Below are positions 9,797-19,672 of a DNA stretch of 64,000 nt, piece by piece. The stretch's first letter is position 1; each line of letters begins with the position of its first letter. Under the pieces are notes generated by a model, which worked only from the letters and a program-made list of their open reading frames with translations, had not been told where the DNA came from and did not search any database. The DNA is from Eubacteriales bacterium. GTDB lineage: Bacteria > Bacillota > Clostridia > Peptostreptococcales > Anaerovoracaceae. A program made the translations under genes and the position numbers. The stretch is taken from contig JAQXJR010000043.1 of NCBI GenBank assembly GCA_029009055.1, positions 1 through 64,000 on the forward strand, read 5' to 3'.

Positions 9797-12700
9797 ATGG
9801 CCTTTACACATTTACATCTTCATACGGATTACAGCCTGCTCGACGGTGCCTGCAGGATAAGCGACGTCGTTTCCAGAGCTAAGGAACTGGGCATGGACAG
9901 CCTGGCGATAACGGACCACGGTAACATGTTCGGCGCCATAGACTTCTATAAGGAATGTAAGAAGCAGGGTATCCACCCTATCATCGGCTGTGAAGTCTAC
10001 CTGGCTGCCAGGGGCATGGAGGATAAGGACCCTGAGAAGGACCGCAGACGCAGCCATCTTATTTTGCTGGCTAAAACGAATAAGGGCTATCATAATCTCG
10101 TGAAGATAGTGTCTCTCGGCTACACGAAAGGTCTTTATTATAAGCCGAGGGTGGATAAGAATGTCCTGAGAAAGTATCACGAAGACGTGATAGCCACCTC
10201 AGCCTGCTTGGCTGGTAATATCCAGCGCTTCCTGGTGAATGGCCAGTATGACATGGCTAAGGCAGAGGCTGAGGAGATGAGAGACATATTCGGCGAAGAC
10301 TTCTATCTGGAGATTCAGAACCAGGGCGTTAAGGAAGAAGCCATGATAAACCCGAGTATTATCAAGCTCTCCCGGGAGCTTAACATACCGCTCGTGGCTA
10401 CTAACGACGTACATTATGTCAGACAGAGCGACGCTGAAGCCCACGACATACTTCTCTGCATCCAGACAGGCGCGACAGTTGACGATGAGAACAGGATGCG
10501 TTTCCAGACTGACCAGTTCTACCTGAAGAGCGAGGATGAGATGCGCGAGCTGTTTTCCGCTATCCCTGAAGCATGTGATAATACAGAGAAGATCGCGAAG
10601 TCCTGTAACGTGGAGTTCACGTTCGGTCAGTACCATCTTCCGGAGTTCACGCCTCCAGAAGGATACACTAATGACCAGTACCTGAGGAAGCTCTGCGCTG
10701 ACGGCCTCCGCGAGCGCTATGAGCATGTGACGCCTGACCTCGAGAAGAGGTTGGGGTATGAGCTCCATACCATAGAATCAATGGGCTATGTAGAGTACTT
10801 CCTCATAGTTTGGGATTTTATAAATTTCGCAAAGAGAAGCCATATAATGGTGGGCCCGGGCCGAGGGTCAGCTGCCGGATCAATAGTGGCTTACTGCCTT
10901 CATATCACTGAGTTAGACCCAATTAAATACAACCTTATATTCGAGCGTTTCCTGAACCCTGAGCGTGTCAGCATGCCTGATATAGACGTGGACTTCTGCA
11001 TAGAGCGAAGAGGCGAAGTCATAGATTACGTTAAGAGGAAATACGGGGAAGATAACGTGACACAGATAGTCACATTCGGGACACTTAAAGCTAAGATGGT
11101 CGTGAGAGATGTAGGAAGGGTCCTGAACCTCTCATACAGCGAAGCCGATAAGATAGCTAAAGCCATACCTTTCGAGCTTGGTATGACTCTGGAGAAGGCG
11201 CTAAATATGAGCCCGGACCTTAAGAAGATGTATGACGAAGATCCCAGGGCTAAGAAGGTCATAGACATATCCATGAAGCTGGAAGGCATGCCGCGCCATA
11301 CGTCCACACACGCTGCCGGCGTAGTGATTTCCAAACTCCCTGTGGATGAATATGTTCCGCTGTGTATGTCAGATAGGGGCGTGGCTACCCAGTATAATAT
11401 GACGACCATAGAGGAACTGGGGCTCCTGAAGATGGACTTCCTGGGTCTAAGGAACCTGACTGTTATCAGGGACGCTCTCGCTATGATAAAGGAAAATCAC
11501 GGTGTGGACCTGGATTTCTCTAAGATGGATTACGACGACCCCGAAGTATATAAGATGATAGCTGATGGGAACACGGCGGGCGTCTTCCAGCTGGAGTCTG
11601 AGGGGATGACGTCTTTCATGCAGAAGCTTAAGCCGAGCTGCTTCGAGGACATCATAGCCGGTATATCTCTATACAGACCGGGTCCTATGGACTCCATAGA
11701 TAAGTACATTGAGAATAAGAAACATCCTGAGGGAATTAAATACGTTACACCTGAGCTCGCTCATATCCTGGACGTGACATATGGCTGCCTGGTCTACCAG
11801 GAGCAGGTAATGCAGATAGTAAGAGATCTCGCCGGCTACTCCTACGGCAGGTCCGACCTTATGCGCCGCGCCATGTCTAAGAAGAAGAAACAGGTCATGA
11901 TGGAGGAGAAGGAGTACTTCATAAACGGTAAACTGGATGATCAGGGAAACGTGGAGATACCGGGCTGTATCAGGAACGGCATATCCAGGGAAGCGGCGGA
12001 AGCCATATATAGCGATATGGAGACATTCGCCCAGTACGCCTTCAATAAGTCACACGCTGCCGCTTACGCTGTCGTCGCCTATGAGACTGGCTACCTGAAG
12101 CGTTACTATGCCAGAGAGTTCATGGCGGCTCTCATGTCCAGCGTTATGAACGACTCATCACAGCTGGCTAAATACATAAGAAACAGCAGGGAGATGGGCA
12201 TAGAGATCACCCAGCCGAGCGTGAATGACTCTATGAGGAAGTTCACAGTTAAGGACGGTAAGATAGTCTATGGTCTCCAGGCTGTGAAGCATGTAGGAGA
12301 AGGTGCCATAGAGAATATAATTTCCGCCAGAGAGAGGAACGGTAAGCCGAGGAACATATTCCAGTTCATACGCGGCATAGACGTGAGCGTAGTAAATAAG
12401 AAAGCCGTGGAATGCCTTATTAAGGCTGGCGCGTTGGATTGTTTCAACACGAATAGAGCGGCTCATCTCGCTGTATACACGCAGCTCATGGAATCATCCC
12501 AGAATGAAGCTAAGAATAATGTCGCCGGTCAGATAAACCTATTCGACCTCGTGAGCGCGGACGAGCTGGGGTCAGATGTATCTGAGCAGCTGCCGCAGGT
12601 AAGAAATTTCGATAAGCGGACGATGCTCGCCTTGGAAAAAGAGGTGCTCGGGGTTTACATATCCGGACATCCTCTCGATGAGTTCGCTGACAGGATAGAG

Positions 12701-13426
12701 AAATATACTACAGCCAACAGCCGCCAGCTCCAGGCGTCAGTAAGACCCGCCGAGGATGATGAAGAGGGCGGCATAGACGAGGCGGGCTATAACGCCGGTC
12801 AGGTTTCAGATGTTTATGACGGTAAGACAGTGGTCATAGCAGGGATGATAGAGCACATTAAGGAGTTGGTCACTAAGAATTCCAAGCTGATGGCTTTCGT
12901 CGACATAGAGGACCTGTACGGCGAAATAGAGACAGTCGTCTTTCCGAATGTATACGAACAGTGCCGGCAGGCCATAGCGGAAGATAACGTCGTCGTCATG
13001 CGCGGTAAGCTGAATTTTAAGGAAGGCGAGGTGCCTAAGGTCCTGGCTGACAGGGTAGACCTCATAGATGAGTACGAGGATAATTTAGCAAAGGCGCGTG
13101 CCGGTATAAGCCGGGGCGGCTATGGAAATAGAGGGACGGGAGGCAGCCGGTATGCCGGCTCACAGGCCAGGGGACCTCAGCCTCTAAGTCAGGATTATAT
13201 TAAAATAAAGATCCCTGCCGGGTCAGACCAGGATGATGTGATAAGGTCTATAGACGCTATATCCATGTCACATCCCGGTCCATATGATATACTGGTATAC
13301 AGGCTCGACGGGAAGACGGTCAGGAAGAGAGGCAGGGGCGTGAGCCCCGATAAGGGCTTCTGCCGGGAGATGGACATCCTGGTCGGCAGAGAAAATATGA
13401 AGATAATAGACAGGAGTCAGAATTAA
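9797..13426 (+). CDS. dnaE: DNA polymerase III subunit alpha (DnaE type)
   Basis: N-terminal PHP domain 'FTHLHLHTDYSLLDGACRI', 'VGPGRGSAAGSIVAYCLHITELDPIKYNLIFERFLNPERVSMPDIDVDF', C-terminal OB-fold. Confidence 0.98.
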   Translation: MAFTHLHLHTDYSLLDGACRISDVVSRAKELGMDSLAITDHGNMFGAIDFYKECKKQGIHPIIGCEVYLAARGMEDKDPEKDRRRSHLILLAKTNKGYHNLVKIVSLGYTKGLYYKPRVDKNVLRKYHEDVIATSACLAGNIQRFLVNGQYDMAKAEAEEMRDIFGEDFYLEIQNQGVKEEAMINPSIIKLSRELNIPLVATNDVHYVRQSDAEAHDILLCIQTGATVDDENRMRFQTDQFYLKSEDEMRELFSAIPEACDNTEKIAKSCNVEFTFGQYHLPEFTPPEGYTNDQYLRKLCADGLRERYEHVTPDLEKRLGYELHTIESMGYVEYFLIVWDFINFAKRSHIMVGPGRGSAAGSIVAYCLHITELDPIKYNLIFERFLNPERVSMPDIDVDFCIERRGEVIDYVKRKYGEDNVTQIVTFGTLKAKMVVRDVGRVLNLSYSEADKIAKAIPFELGMTLEKALNMSPDLKKMYDEDPRAKKVIDISMKLEGMPRHTSTHAAGVVISKLPVDEYVPLCMSDRGVATQYNMTTIEELGLLKMDFLGLRNLTVIRDALAMIKENHGVDLDFSKMDYDDPEVYKMIADGNTAGVFQLESEGMTSFMQKLKPSCFEDIIAGISLYRPGPMDSIDKYIENKKHPEGIKYVTPELAHILDVTYGCLVYQEQVMQIVRDLAGYSYGRSDLMRRAMSKKKKQVMMEEKEYFINGKLDDQGNVEIPGCIRNGISREAAEAIYSDMETFAQYAFNKSHAAAYAVVAYETGYLKRYYAREFMAALMSSVMNDSSQLAKYIRNSREMGIEITQPSVNDSMRKFTVKDGKIVYGLQAVKHVGEGAIENIISARERNGKPRNIFQFIRGIDVSVVNKKAVECLIKAGALDCFNTNRAAHLAVYTQLMESSQNEAKNNVAGQINLFDLVSADELGSDVSEQLPQVRNFDKRTMLALEKEVLGVYISGHPLDEFADRIEKYTTANSRQLQASVRPAEDDEEGGIDEAGYNAGQVSDVYDGKTVVIAGMIEHIKELVTKNSKLMAFVDIEDLYGEIETVVFPNVYEQCRQAIAEDNVVVMRGKLNFKEGEVPKVLADRVDLIDEYEDNLAKARAGISRGGYGNRGTGGSRYAGSQARGPQPLSQDYIKIKIPAGSDQDDVIRSIDAISMSHPGPYDILVYRLDGKTVRKRGRGVSPDKGFCREMDILVGRENMKIIDRSQN

Positions 13427-13496
13427 GATATAACTTTGCTCGGTGGAAATGCCGGGCGTGATCATAAAATCGAAAGGTAATAAGGGGGAAGGGAAC

Positions 13497-14459
13497 ATGA
13501 GATCTATAGGAGTACTTACCAGCGGCGGCGATTCGCCGGGCATGAACGCGGCTGTCAGGGCTGTCGTCAGGTGCGGTATCGAGAAAGGGCTCACGGTCTA
13601 CGGCATCCACCGCGGCTACGAAGGCTTGATAGATGGCGAAATAGAGGAGATGGACAGAAACTCCGTGGGCGACATCCTGCAGAGAGGCGGGACGATCCTG
13701 AAGACGGCCAGGAGCGAGAGATTCAAGACGGAAGAGGGTCTGAAGAGGGCACTCACCATGCTCGACACGTTCGGCATAGAGGGTCTTATAGTCATCGGCG
13801 GCGACGGCAGCATGAGGGGGGCTGAGACCATTTCTAAGAGAGGCATACCTGTCATGGTCCTGCCGGGAACCATAGATAACGACCTGGGATACACGGATTA
13901 CACCATAGGTTTCGACACAGCGGTGACCACGGTCTTAGACGCCATATCCAAGCTCAGGGACACGTCATCATCCCACGAGAGGACGACTGTCATAGAAGTC
14001 ATGGGAAGGCACTGCGGCGACATAGCCCTCTATGCGGGACTGACCGGAGGAGCCGAGTATATACTCATACCGGAGTACCCATACGACATAAACGAGCTTT
14101 GTAAGAAGATAGTCGTCAGCACGAACCGCGGCAAACAGCATAACATAATCATAAAGGCTGAGGGCGTCGACATATCGTCCGCTGACTTGGCGGCTAAGAT
14201 CCAGGAGAAGACGGGAAGAGAGACGAAGGTCGTGGTCCTCTCATACCTGCAGAGAGGCGGCTCGCCGACCATGAGGGACAGGATGCTGGCCACGCTCTGC
14301 GGAGCAAAAGCCGTGGACCTGCTTTGCGAGGGATCGGGCTCTAAGGCTATCGGCACCACGGATAACCACATCGTGGCCTACGACCTGGACCAGGCCCTGG
14401 AAATAAAGCCAGTCTTCAATAAGGAGATATACGACCTGATCGGCGTGCTCGGTAAATAA
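13497..14459 (+). CDS. pfkA: ATP-dependent 6-phosphofructokinase
   Basis: 'IGVLTSGGDSPGMNAAVRAVVR', 'VLPGTIDNDLGYTDYTIGFDTA'. Start chosen at the ATG after AGGGGGAAGGG; the upstream in-frame ATG at 13443 lacks a good SD. Confidence 0.96.
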   Translation: MRSIGVLTSGGDSPGMNAAVRAVVRCGIEKGLTVYGIHRGYEGLIDGEIEEMDRNSVGDILQRGGTILKTARSERFKTEEGLKRALTMLDTFGIEGLIVIGGDGSMRGAETISKRGIPVMVLPGTIDNDLGYTDYTIGFDTAVTTVLDAISKLRDTSSSHERTTVIEVMGRHCGDIALYAGLTGGAEYILIPEYPYDINELCKKIVVSTNRGKQHNIIIKAEGVDISSADLAAKIQEKTGRETKVVVLSYLQRGGSPTMRDRMLATLCGAKAVDLLCEGSGSKAIGTTDNHIVAYDLDQALEIKPVFNKEIYDLIGVLGK

Positions 14460-14474
14460 TTTAGGAGATGATCC

Positions 14475-15845
14475 ATGGATAATAGTTATGAAGATATGCT
14501 CCGCCTCCAGCGAAGCTATTTCAGGACGGGCGCGACTCTGTCGGTCCAGTTCAGGAAGCGGATGCTGACTAAGCTATATAACGCTGTGAAGGCGCACACG
14601 GGAGACCTGGAGCAGGCTCTTAAGAAGGATATGAATAAGTCATATCACGAGACATATATGACGGAGATAGGGCTGGTCCTGGGCGAGATCAGGTATCATA
14701 TGGATCACCTGGCGGCTTGGGCTAGGCCACGCCACGTACTGGGGCCTGTGTCTGAGCTTCCTTCCATAGCGGAGATCGTGGCGAGGCCATACGGCTGCGC
14801 CCTGATAATATCCCCTTGGAATTATCCGGTGAACCTGACCCTGCAGCCTCTCATAGGAGCCATATCAGCTGGCTGCACTGCTGTCGTGAAGATGTCTGAG
14901 TATTCCAACCATACGACTGACGCCCTCGCTTCTATACTGGGGGAAACATTCGCGCCTGAGTATATATCTGTAGTGAAGGGCGGGGCCGATGTTTCTAAGG
15001 CTTTGCTCAGGCTGGATTTCGATAAGATATTCTTCACGGGTAATAAGAGAGTCGGAAGAGAGGTCCTGAGGGCAGCTGCTGACCACCTGACGCCTGTCAC
15101 ATTGGAATTAGGCGGTAAGAGCCCTGTCATAGTTGACGGGACGGCTGACATAGAAACTGCTGCCAGGAGGATAGCGTTCGGTAAGGTCTTAAACGCGGGT
15201 CAGACCTGCGTGGCGCCTGACTACCTGCTCATAAAGGAGTCCGTGAAGGATGAGTTCGTGGAAGCCTACAGGAAAGCCATAAAGCGCTTCTTCCCTGACG
15301 GAGACTATAGCTCCATGAACTCTATCATAGACGCCCGCCATTTCGAAAGGGCAGCGAGACTCATGGGATCAGGCGAGGCTGTCGTAGGAGGCAGGATAAA
15401 CAGGAAGAGGAGGTCCATAGAGCCGACGCTTCTCGATCATGTGTCCCTGGATTCACCGATAATGAATGAGGAAGTCTTCGCTCCTATACTTCCAATGCTG
15501 ACATATAAGCATTTAGACACGGCGATAGATTATATCAGGAGCGGCGATAAACCTCTGGCTGTCTACCTGTTCACCAGGAATAAGAAAGTGGCGGATAAGG
15601 TGCTGAGAAGGCTGGATTTCGGAGGCTGCTGCATAAACGATACCATAGTTCACATGACATCGGCCGATATGCCGTTCGGAGGAGTCGGCGGATCGGGCAT
15701 GGGAAGCTACCACGGTAAGTACAGCTTCATGGCATTCTCCCACACCGAGTCTATACTTAAGAAGACGAATGTGGTGGATATACCGTTAAGATACAGGCCT
15801 TACACTAAATTTAAGAGAAAACTGGTCAGGGCGGTATTGAAATGA
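14475..15845 (+). CDS. Aldehyde dehydrogenase family protein
   Basis: 'SPWNYPVNLTLQPLIGAISAGCTAVVKMSEYSNHT', 'VTLELGGKSPVIVDGTAD', 'NAGQTCVAPDYLLI'. Confidence 0.94.
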   Translation: MDNSYEDMLRLQRSYFRTGATLSVQFRKRMLTKLYNAVKAHTGDLEQALKKDMNKSYHETYMTEIGLVLGEIRYHMDHLAAWARPRHVLGPVSELPSIAEIVARPYGCALIISPWNYPVNLTLQPLIGAISAGCTAVVKMSEYSNHTTDALASILGETFAPEYISVVKGGADVSKALLRLDFDKIFFTGNKRVGREVLRAAADHLTPVTLELGGKSPVIVDGTADIETAARRIAFGKVLNAGQTCVAPDYLLIKESVKDEFVEAYRKAIKRFFPDGDYSSMNSIIDARHFERAARLMGSGEAVVGGRINRKRRSIEPTLLDHVSLDSPIMNEEVFAPILPMLTYKHLDTAIDYIRSGDKPLAVYLFTRNKKVADKVLRRLDFGGCCINDTIVHMTSADMPFGGVGGSGMGSYHGKYSFMAFSHTESILKKTNVVDIPLRYRPYTKFKRKLVRAVLK

Positions 15846-17038
15846 TAGATATCTGCGTTATAGGAGGAGGCGCCGCCGGTTTAGCCGCCGCTGTTTCCGC
15901 CGCCAGGGCTTCGGACGGTAAAGCATCTATCGTGGTGCTGGAGAAAAACAGCGAGCCGGGGCGGAAGATAAGGGCTACAGGTAACGGGCGATGCAATCTG
16001 GGAAACACTAACTGCGATGATTTCGACCGGGTCCGGGATTTCTTCATGAGCATAGGCGTAGTGACCAGGGTGACAGAAGGCGGCAGGGCTTATCCATATT
16101 CTGAGGAGGCGGCTTCTGTGGCTGACGCTCTTATAGGCGCAGCAAAGAGTTATGGCGTTTCTTTCACCTGCTCGGCAGAGGTGACAGGCTTGGAGAAGGT
16201 TGGCAGCTATTTCAGGGTGACATATAATAAAGCATCCGATAAGAAGGGCGCCGGTAAGAACAGTAAGACAGAAAAGACTTTGGAAGCTCGGAAGGTCATA
16301 CTGACATCTGGAGGTAAGGCAGCTCCCCAGTTCGGGACTACAGGCGACGGCTACAGGCTGGCTAAGAGCCTGGGCCATACGGTCACTAGGCTGGCTCCGG
16401 CACTCACTCCTGTGGAGACTAAGGAAGATCTGAGGGATATAGCGGGCGTGAGAGCTAAGGGTAAAGCGACGCTTAAGTTCGACGGTAAGATTTTGCTGAC
16501 GGAAGAAGGAGAGATCCAGTTCACGGATTACGGCATATCGGGCATAGCCATATTCAATCTGTCCCGCCTCATGGTCATTCCTGAGGGAAGCGGGCTTAAG
16601 GACGGCTTTGACAGGTACGAGATAAGCCTGGATCTTTGCCCGGACATGAGCCCGGACGAAGTCAGGCGGCTGCTTGGAAAGGAAAGCGGCGGAAAGGCTT
16701 TGCTGAATAAGGATGAGCCAGACCCTATATACTCCATAGTGAAGCGAAAACTCGCGGATAAAATAGTTAATATGGCGAATGGGGATAAAGACCGGGAAGC
16801 CGAGCTGCTGAAGGAATTCACGCTTAGGCCGTCCGGACTTAAGGGATGGAAGATGAGCGAGATAACCAGGGGAGGCATACCTCTTTCTGAGATCTCAGAA
16901 GACATGGAATCTAAGACCGCGCCGGGCCTATATTTCGCCGGCGAGATCATGGACATAGATAGACCTTGCGGCGGCTATAACCTGGAAAGCGCCTGGATAA
17001 CGGGCATGAGAGCCGGGGAAGCCGCAGCGGAGAAATAG
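15842..17038 (+). CDS. BaiN/HI0933-family NAD(P)/FAD-dependent oxidoreductase
   Basis: 'DICVIGGGAAGLAAAVSAARASDGKASIVVLEKNSEPGRKIRATGNGRCNLGN' and C-terminal 'GLYFAGEIMDIDRPCGGYNLESAWITGMRAG'. Confidence 0.93.
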   Translation: MIDICVIGGGAAGLAAAVSAARASDGKASIVVLEKNSEPGRKIRATGNGRCNLGNTNCDDFDRVRDFFMSIGVVTRVTEGGRAYPYSEEAASVADALIGAAKSYGVSFTCSAEVTGLEKVGSYFRVTYNKASDKKGAGKNSKTEKTLEARKVILTSGGKAAPQFGTTGDGYRLAKSLGHTVTRLAPALTPVETKEDLRDIAGVRAKGKATLKFDGKILLTEEGEIQFTDYGISGIAIFNLSRLMVIPEGSGLKDGFDRYEISLDLCPDMSPDEVRRLLGKESGGKALLNKDEPDPIYSIVKRKLADKIVNMANGDKDREAELLKEFTLRPSGLKGWKMSEITRGGIPLSEISEDMESKTAPGLYFAGEIMDIDRPCGGYNLESAWITGMRAGEAAAEK

Positions 17039-17046
17039 AAAGAAGA

Positions 17047-18627
17047 GTGATTTTTTTGACTAGGTACAGGATAAATCAGGTGCAGCTCGGCTTGGATCAG
17101 ACCGTGGATGACCTTCCGGAAGCGATAAAGAAGAAGCTTTCCAGGAAGAGACTTAAGATAGAGGATATGAAGATCCAGAGGCTTTCCATAGACGCCAGGC
17201 ATAAGAAGGCTATTAAGAAGGTCTACACAGTGGACTTCACGACGAACTCTAAGCTGGACCTGAAAGAGGCTCCGGACATGTCATATAAGCAGGTGAAGAG
17301 CGGAGATCAGCCTCTTTATAACAGGCCGGTGATCATAGGCTTCGGTCCTTGTGGCATATTCTGCGCTCTGGAGCTCGCCTATAGAGGATACAGGCCTATA
17401 GTCATAGAGAGAGGCGGAAATGTGGAAGAGAGAGAGGCGGCTGTCCAGAAGCTCTGGAATGAGGGCGTCATAGATAATGACTGTAACGTCCAGTTCGGAG
17501 AGGGCGGCGCCGGTACGTTCTCTGACGGCAAGCTCAACTCAGGCATCAGCGATGTCAGGACTCATTTCGTCCTCGAAGAGTTCGTTAAGGCGGGCGCTCA
17601 GGAAGAGATACTCTATGATCAGAAGCCGCATGTAGGGACGGATGTCCTGAAGACGGTCGTTAAGAACATCAGAGAGAAGATCATAGAGCTCGGCGGCGAT
17701 GTCATATTCGATCACCGCATGGACGAGATAGACGTAGGCGACGGCAGCGTTCATTCCGTGACAGTTCTGGACCTTAAGGAGAAGGACGTTAAGAAGAGAT
17801 ATAAGACCATAGACACGGAGAACGTAGTCCTGGCCATAGGCCACAGCGCCAGGGATACGGTGAAGATGCTCATAGACTGCGGCATGACCATAGAGCCTAA
17901 GCCTTTCTCCATGGGTCTGAGGATAGAACATGACCAGAGTCTGATAGATAAGGCTATGTACGGCAAAGAATCGTCTGAGCTCGGGCTTCCGCCTGCTTCG
18001 TATAACCTGTCATATAAGGCTTCTAACGGCAGGGGAGTATACACGTTCTGTATGTGCCCGGGAGGAGAGGTCATATCGGCAGCGTCCCACATCGGTCAGA
18101 CAGTCACGAACGGTATGAGCAACAGTAAGCGTGACAGCGGCAGAGCTAACAGCGCAGTCCTCGTAGACGTAAGACCTACAGACTATAGCGATATAGGCGG
18201 CATACTGTCGGGCTTCGACTTCCAGGAGAGGTTCGAGAGAAGAGCCTTCAGAAACGGAGGGGCTAACTACAAGCCGCCTGTAACTACATGGGCGGATTTC
18301 AGAGATGATACGGAAGCTGCCCGTCCGGTAAGAGAATGCCTGCCTGGCTTCGTGGCTGATTCCATTAAGGAAGCTGTCCCAGAATTCGGTAAGAAGATAA
18401 AAGGCTTCGATAATGATGACGCTAAGCTCTACGCTGTCGAGACCAGGAGTTCTTCTCCTATCAGGCTCCTCAGAGATGACGTCAGCCTGTCTTCTGAAAT
18501 AACCGGATTGTATCCGGCCGGAGAAGGAGCGGGTTACGCCGGAGGCATCATGAGTTCAGCATGCGACGGCCTTAAAATAGCCGAGAAGATCATTGAAAAG
18601 TATAAACCTTTTGATAAGATAGACTAA
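17047..18627 (+). CDS. FAD-dependent dehydrogenase (COG2509-like)
   Basis: 'VIIGFGPCGIFCALELAYRGYRPIVIERG', 'FGEGGAGTFSDGKLNSG', 'GLYPAGEGAGYAGGIMSSACDGLKIAE'. Confidence 0.9.
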   Translation: MIFLTRYRINQVQLGLDQTVDDLPEAIKKKLSRKRLKIEDMKIQRLSIDARHKKAIKKVYTVDFTTNSKLDLKEAPDMSYKQVKSGDQPLYNRPVIIGFGPCGIFCALELAYRGYRPIVIERGGNVEEREAAVQKLWNEGVIDNDCNVQFGEGGAGTFSDGKLNSGISDVRTHFVLEEFVKAGAQEEILYDQKPHVGTDVLKTVVKNIREKIIELGGDVIFDHRMDEIDVGDGSVHSVTVLDLKEKDVKKRYKTIDTENVVLAIGHSARDTVKMLIDCGMTIEPKPFSMGLRIEHDQSLIDKAMYGKESSELGLPPASYNLSYKASNGRGVYTFCMCPGGEVISAASHIGQTVTNGMSNSKRDSGRANSAVLVDVRPTDYSDIGGILSGFDFQERFERRAFRNGGANYKPPVTTWADFRDDTEAARPVRECLPGFVADSIKEAVPEFGKKIKGFDNDDAKLYAVETRSSSPIRLLRDDVSLSSEITGLYPAGEGAGYAGGIMSSACDGLKIAEKIIEKYKPFDKID

Positions 18628-18664
18628 ACGAGTTCAAACTTTATAAGCCAGCCAAGGAGAACAC

Positions 18665-19672
18665 ATGAATAATTGGGAACTTACTAAGGACGAAGAATTT
18701 AAGAACAGGAAGCTCGAGAAAGCTATTCAGGAGTATAACTTAGATGAAAATGAAGATACTCTGGCAGGAGTTTTAACTGAGCTTATGGACAGAATGTCTG
18801 TGGGAGGCCAGGTAGATGTACCTGTAGCTCTGTCTGATGAATTTAAGAGGGAATTCGATAATCAGACGGACGGTATGACATTCAACCTGGATCTGAGGAC
18901 GATAGAAGATGATGAGGGAAATGACTGGGTCCCTCTGTTCACGAACGCCGGCGCTGCTAAATCAGGTGGAAAGACTGATCTCATAGCCTATGATATAGCG
19001 GATATTATTAAGCAGATCGTAGATATAGAGGATATTAATGGAGCCATAATAGACCCGTGGACTACACCTTTCGAAGTTGATAGAGGAGCAATAAACATGC
19101 TGCTCAGCGTTATTGATAACACGGAGGGAGGAGCGCTGAACCTGATCCAGGGCGATATAGTGACCATGGATGTGCAGGCTATTGTAAACCCTTCTAATAA
19201 TATGCTGACGGCGGCTCCGGACGACGACAGCATAAACGGTCTTATCCACAGGGCGGCAGGCCCGGGACTAGACGCCGAGTGCAGGACTCTTCACGGCATA
19301 GCTACGGGTGAGGCTAAGATAACAGACGGATATGACCTCCAGGCGGAGTATGTCATCCATACAGCTGGGCCTATATATTCCGGAAAGCCTTCTGATGAGG
19401 AAGAACTGGCGGAATGCTACGAGAACGCTCTGGACCTGGCCAGGACCCACGGCATAACATCTATTGCCTTACCTTGCATATCTACAGGAGCGTTCGGCTA
19501 TCCGGCTGAGGACGCGGCAGATATCGCTATACCGACTGTGCTTGAGTGGATCAGCGATAACGATGATTATGACCTGAATGTTACATTCTGCGTCCACGAT
19601 GAGGATACTTATGATATGTATAAGGGCTTCCTGGACCAGATATTCGACAGCAGCGATACAGATGAGCAGTAA
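18665..19672 (+). CDS. SseB-like N-terminal domain fused to a macrodomain
   Basis: SseB-like first half and macrodomain second half: 'LIQGDIVTMDVQAIVNPSNNML…IHRAAGPGLDAEC…CISTGAFGYPAEDAADIAIPTV'. Confidence 0.82.
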   Translation: MNNWELTKDEEFKNRKLEKAIQEYNLDENEDTLAGVLTELMDRMSVGGQVDVPVALSDEFKREFDNQTDGMTFNLDLRTIEDDEGNDWVPLFTNAGAAKSGGKTDLIAYDIADIIKQIVDIEDINGAIIDPWTTPFEVDRGAINMLLSVIDNTEGGALNLIQGDIVTMDVQAIVNPSNNMLTAAPDDDSINGLIHRAAGPGLDAECRTLHGIATGEAKITDGYDLQAEYVIHTAGPIYSGKPSDEEELAECYENALDLARTHGITSIALPCISTGAFGYPAEDAADIAIPTVLEWISDNDDYDLNVTFCVHDEDTYDMYKGFLDQIFDSSDTDEQ

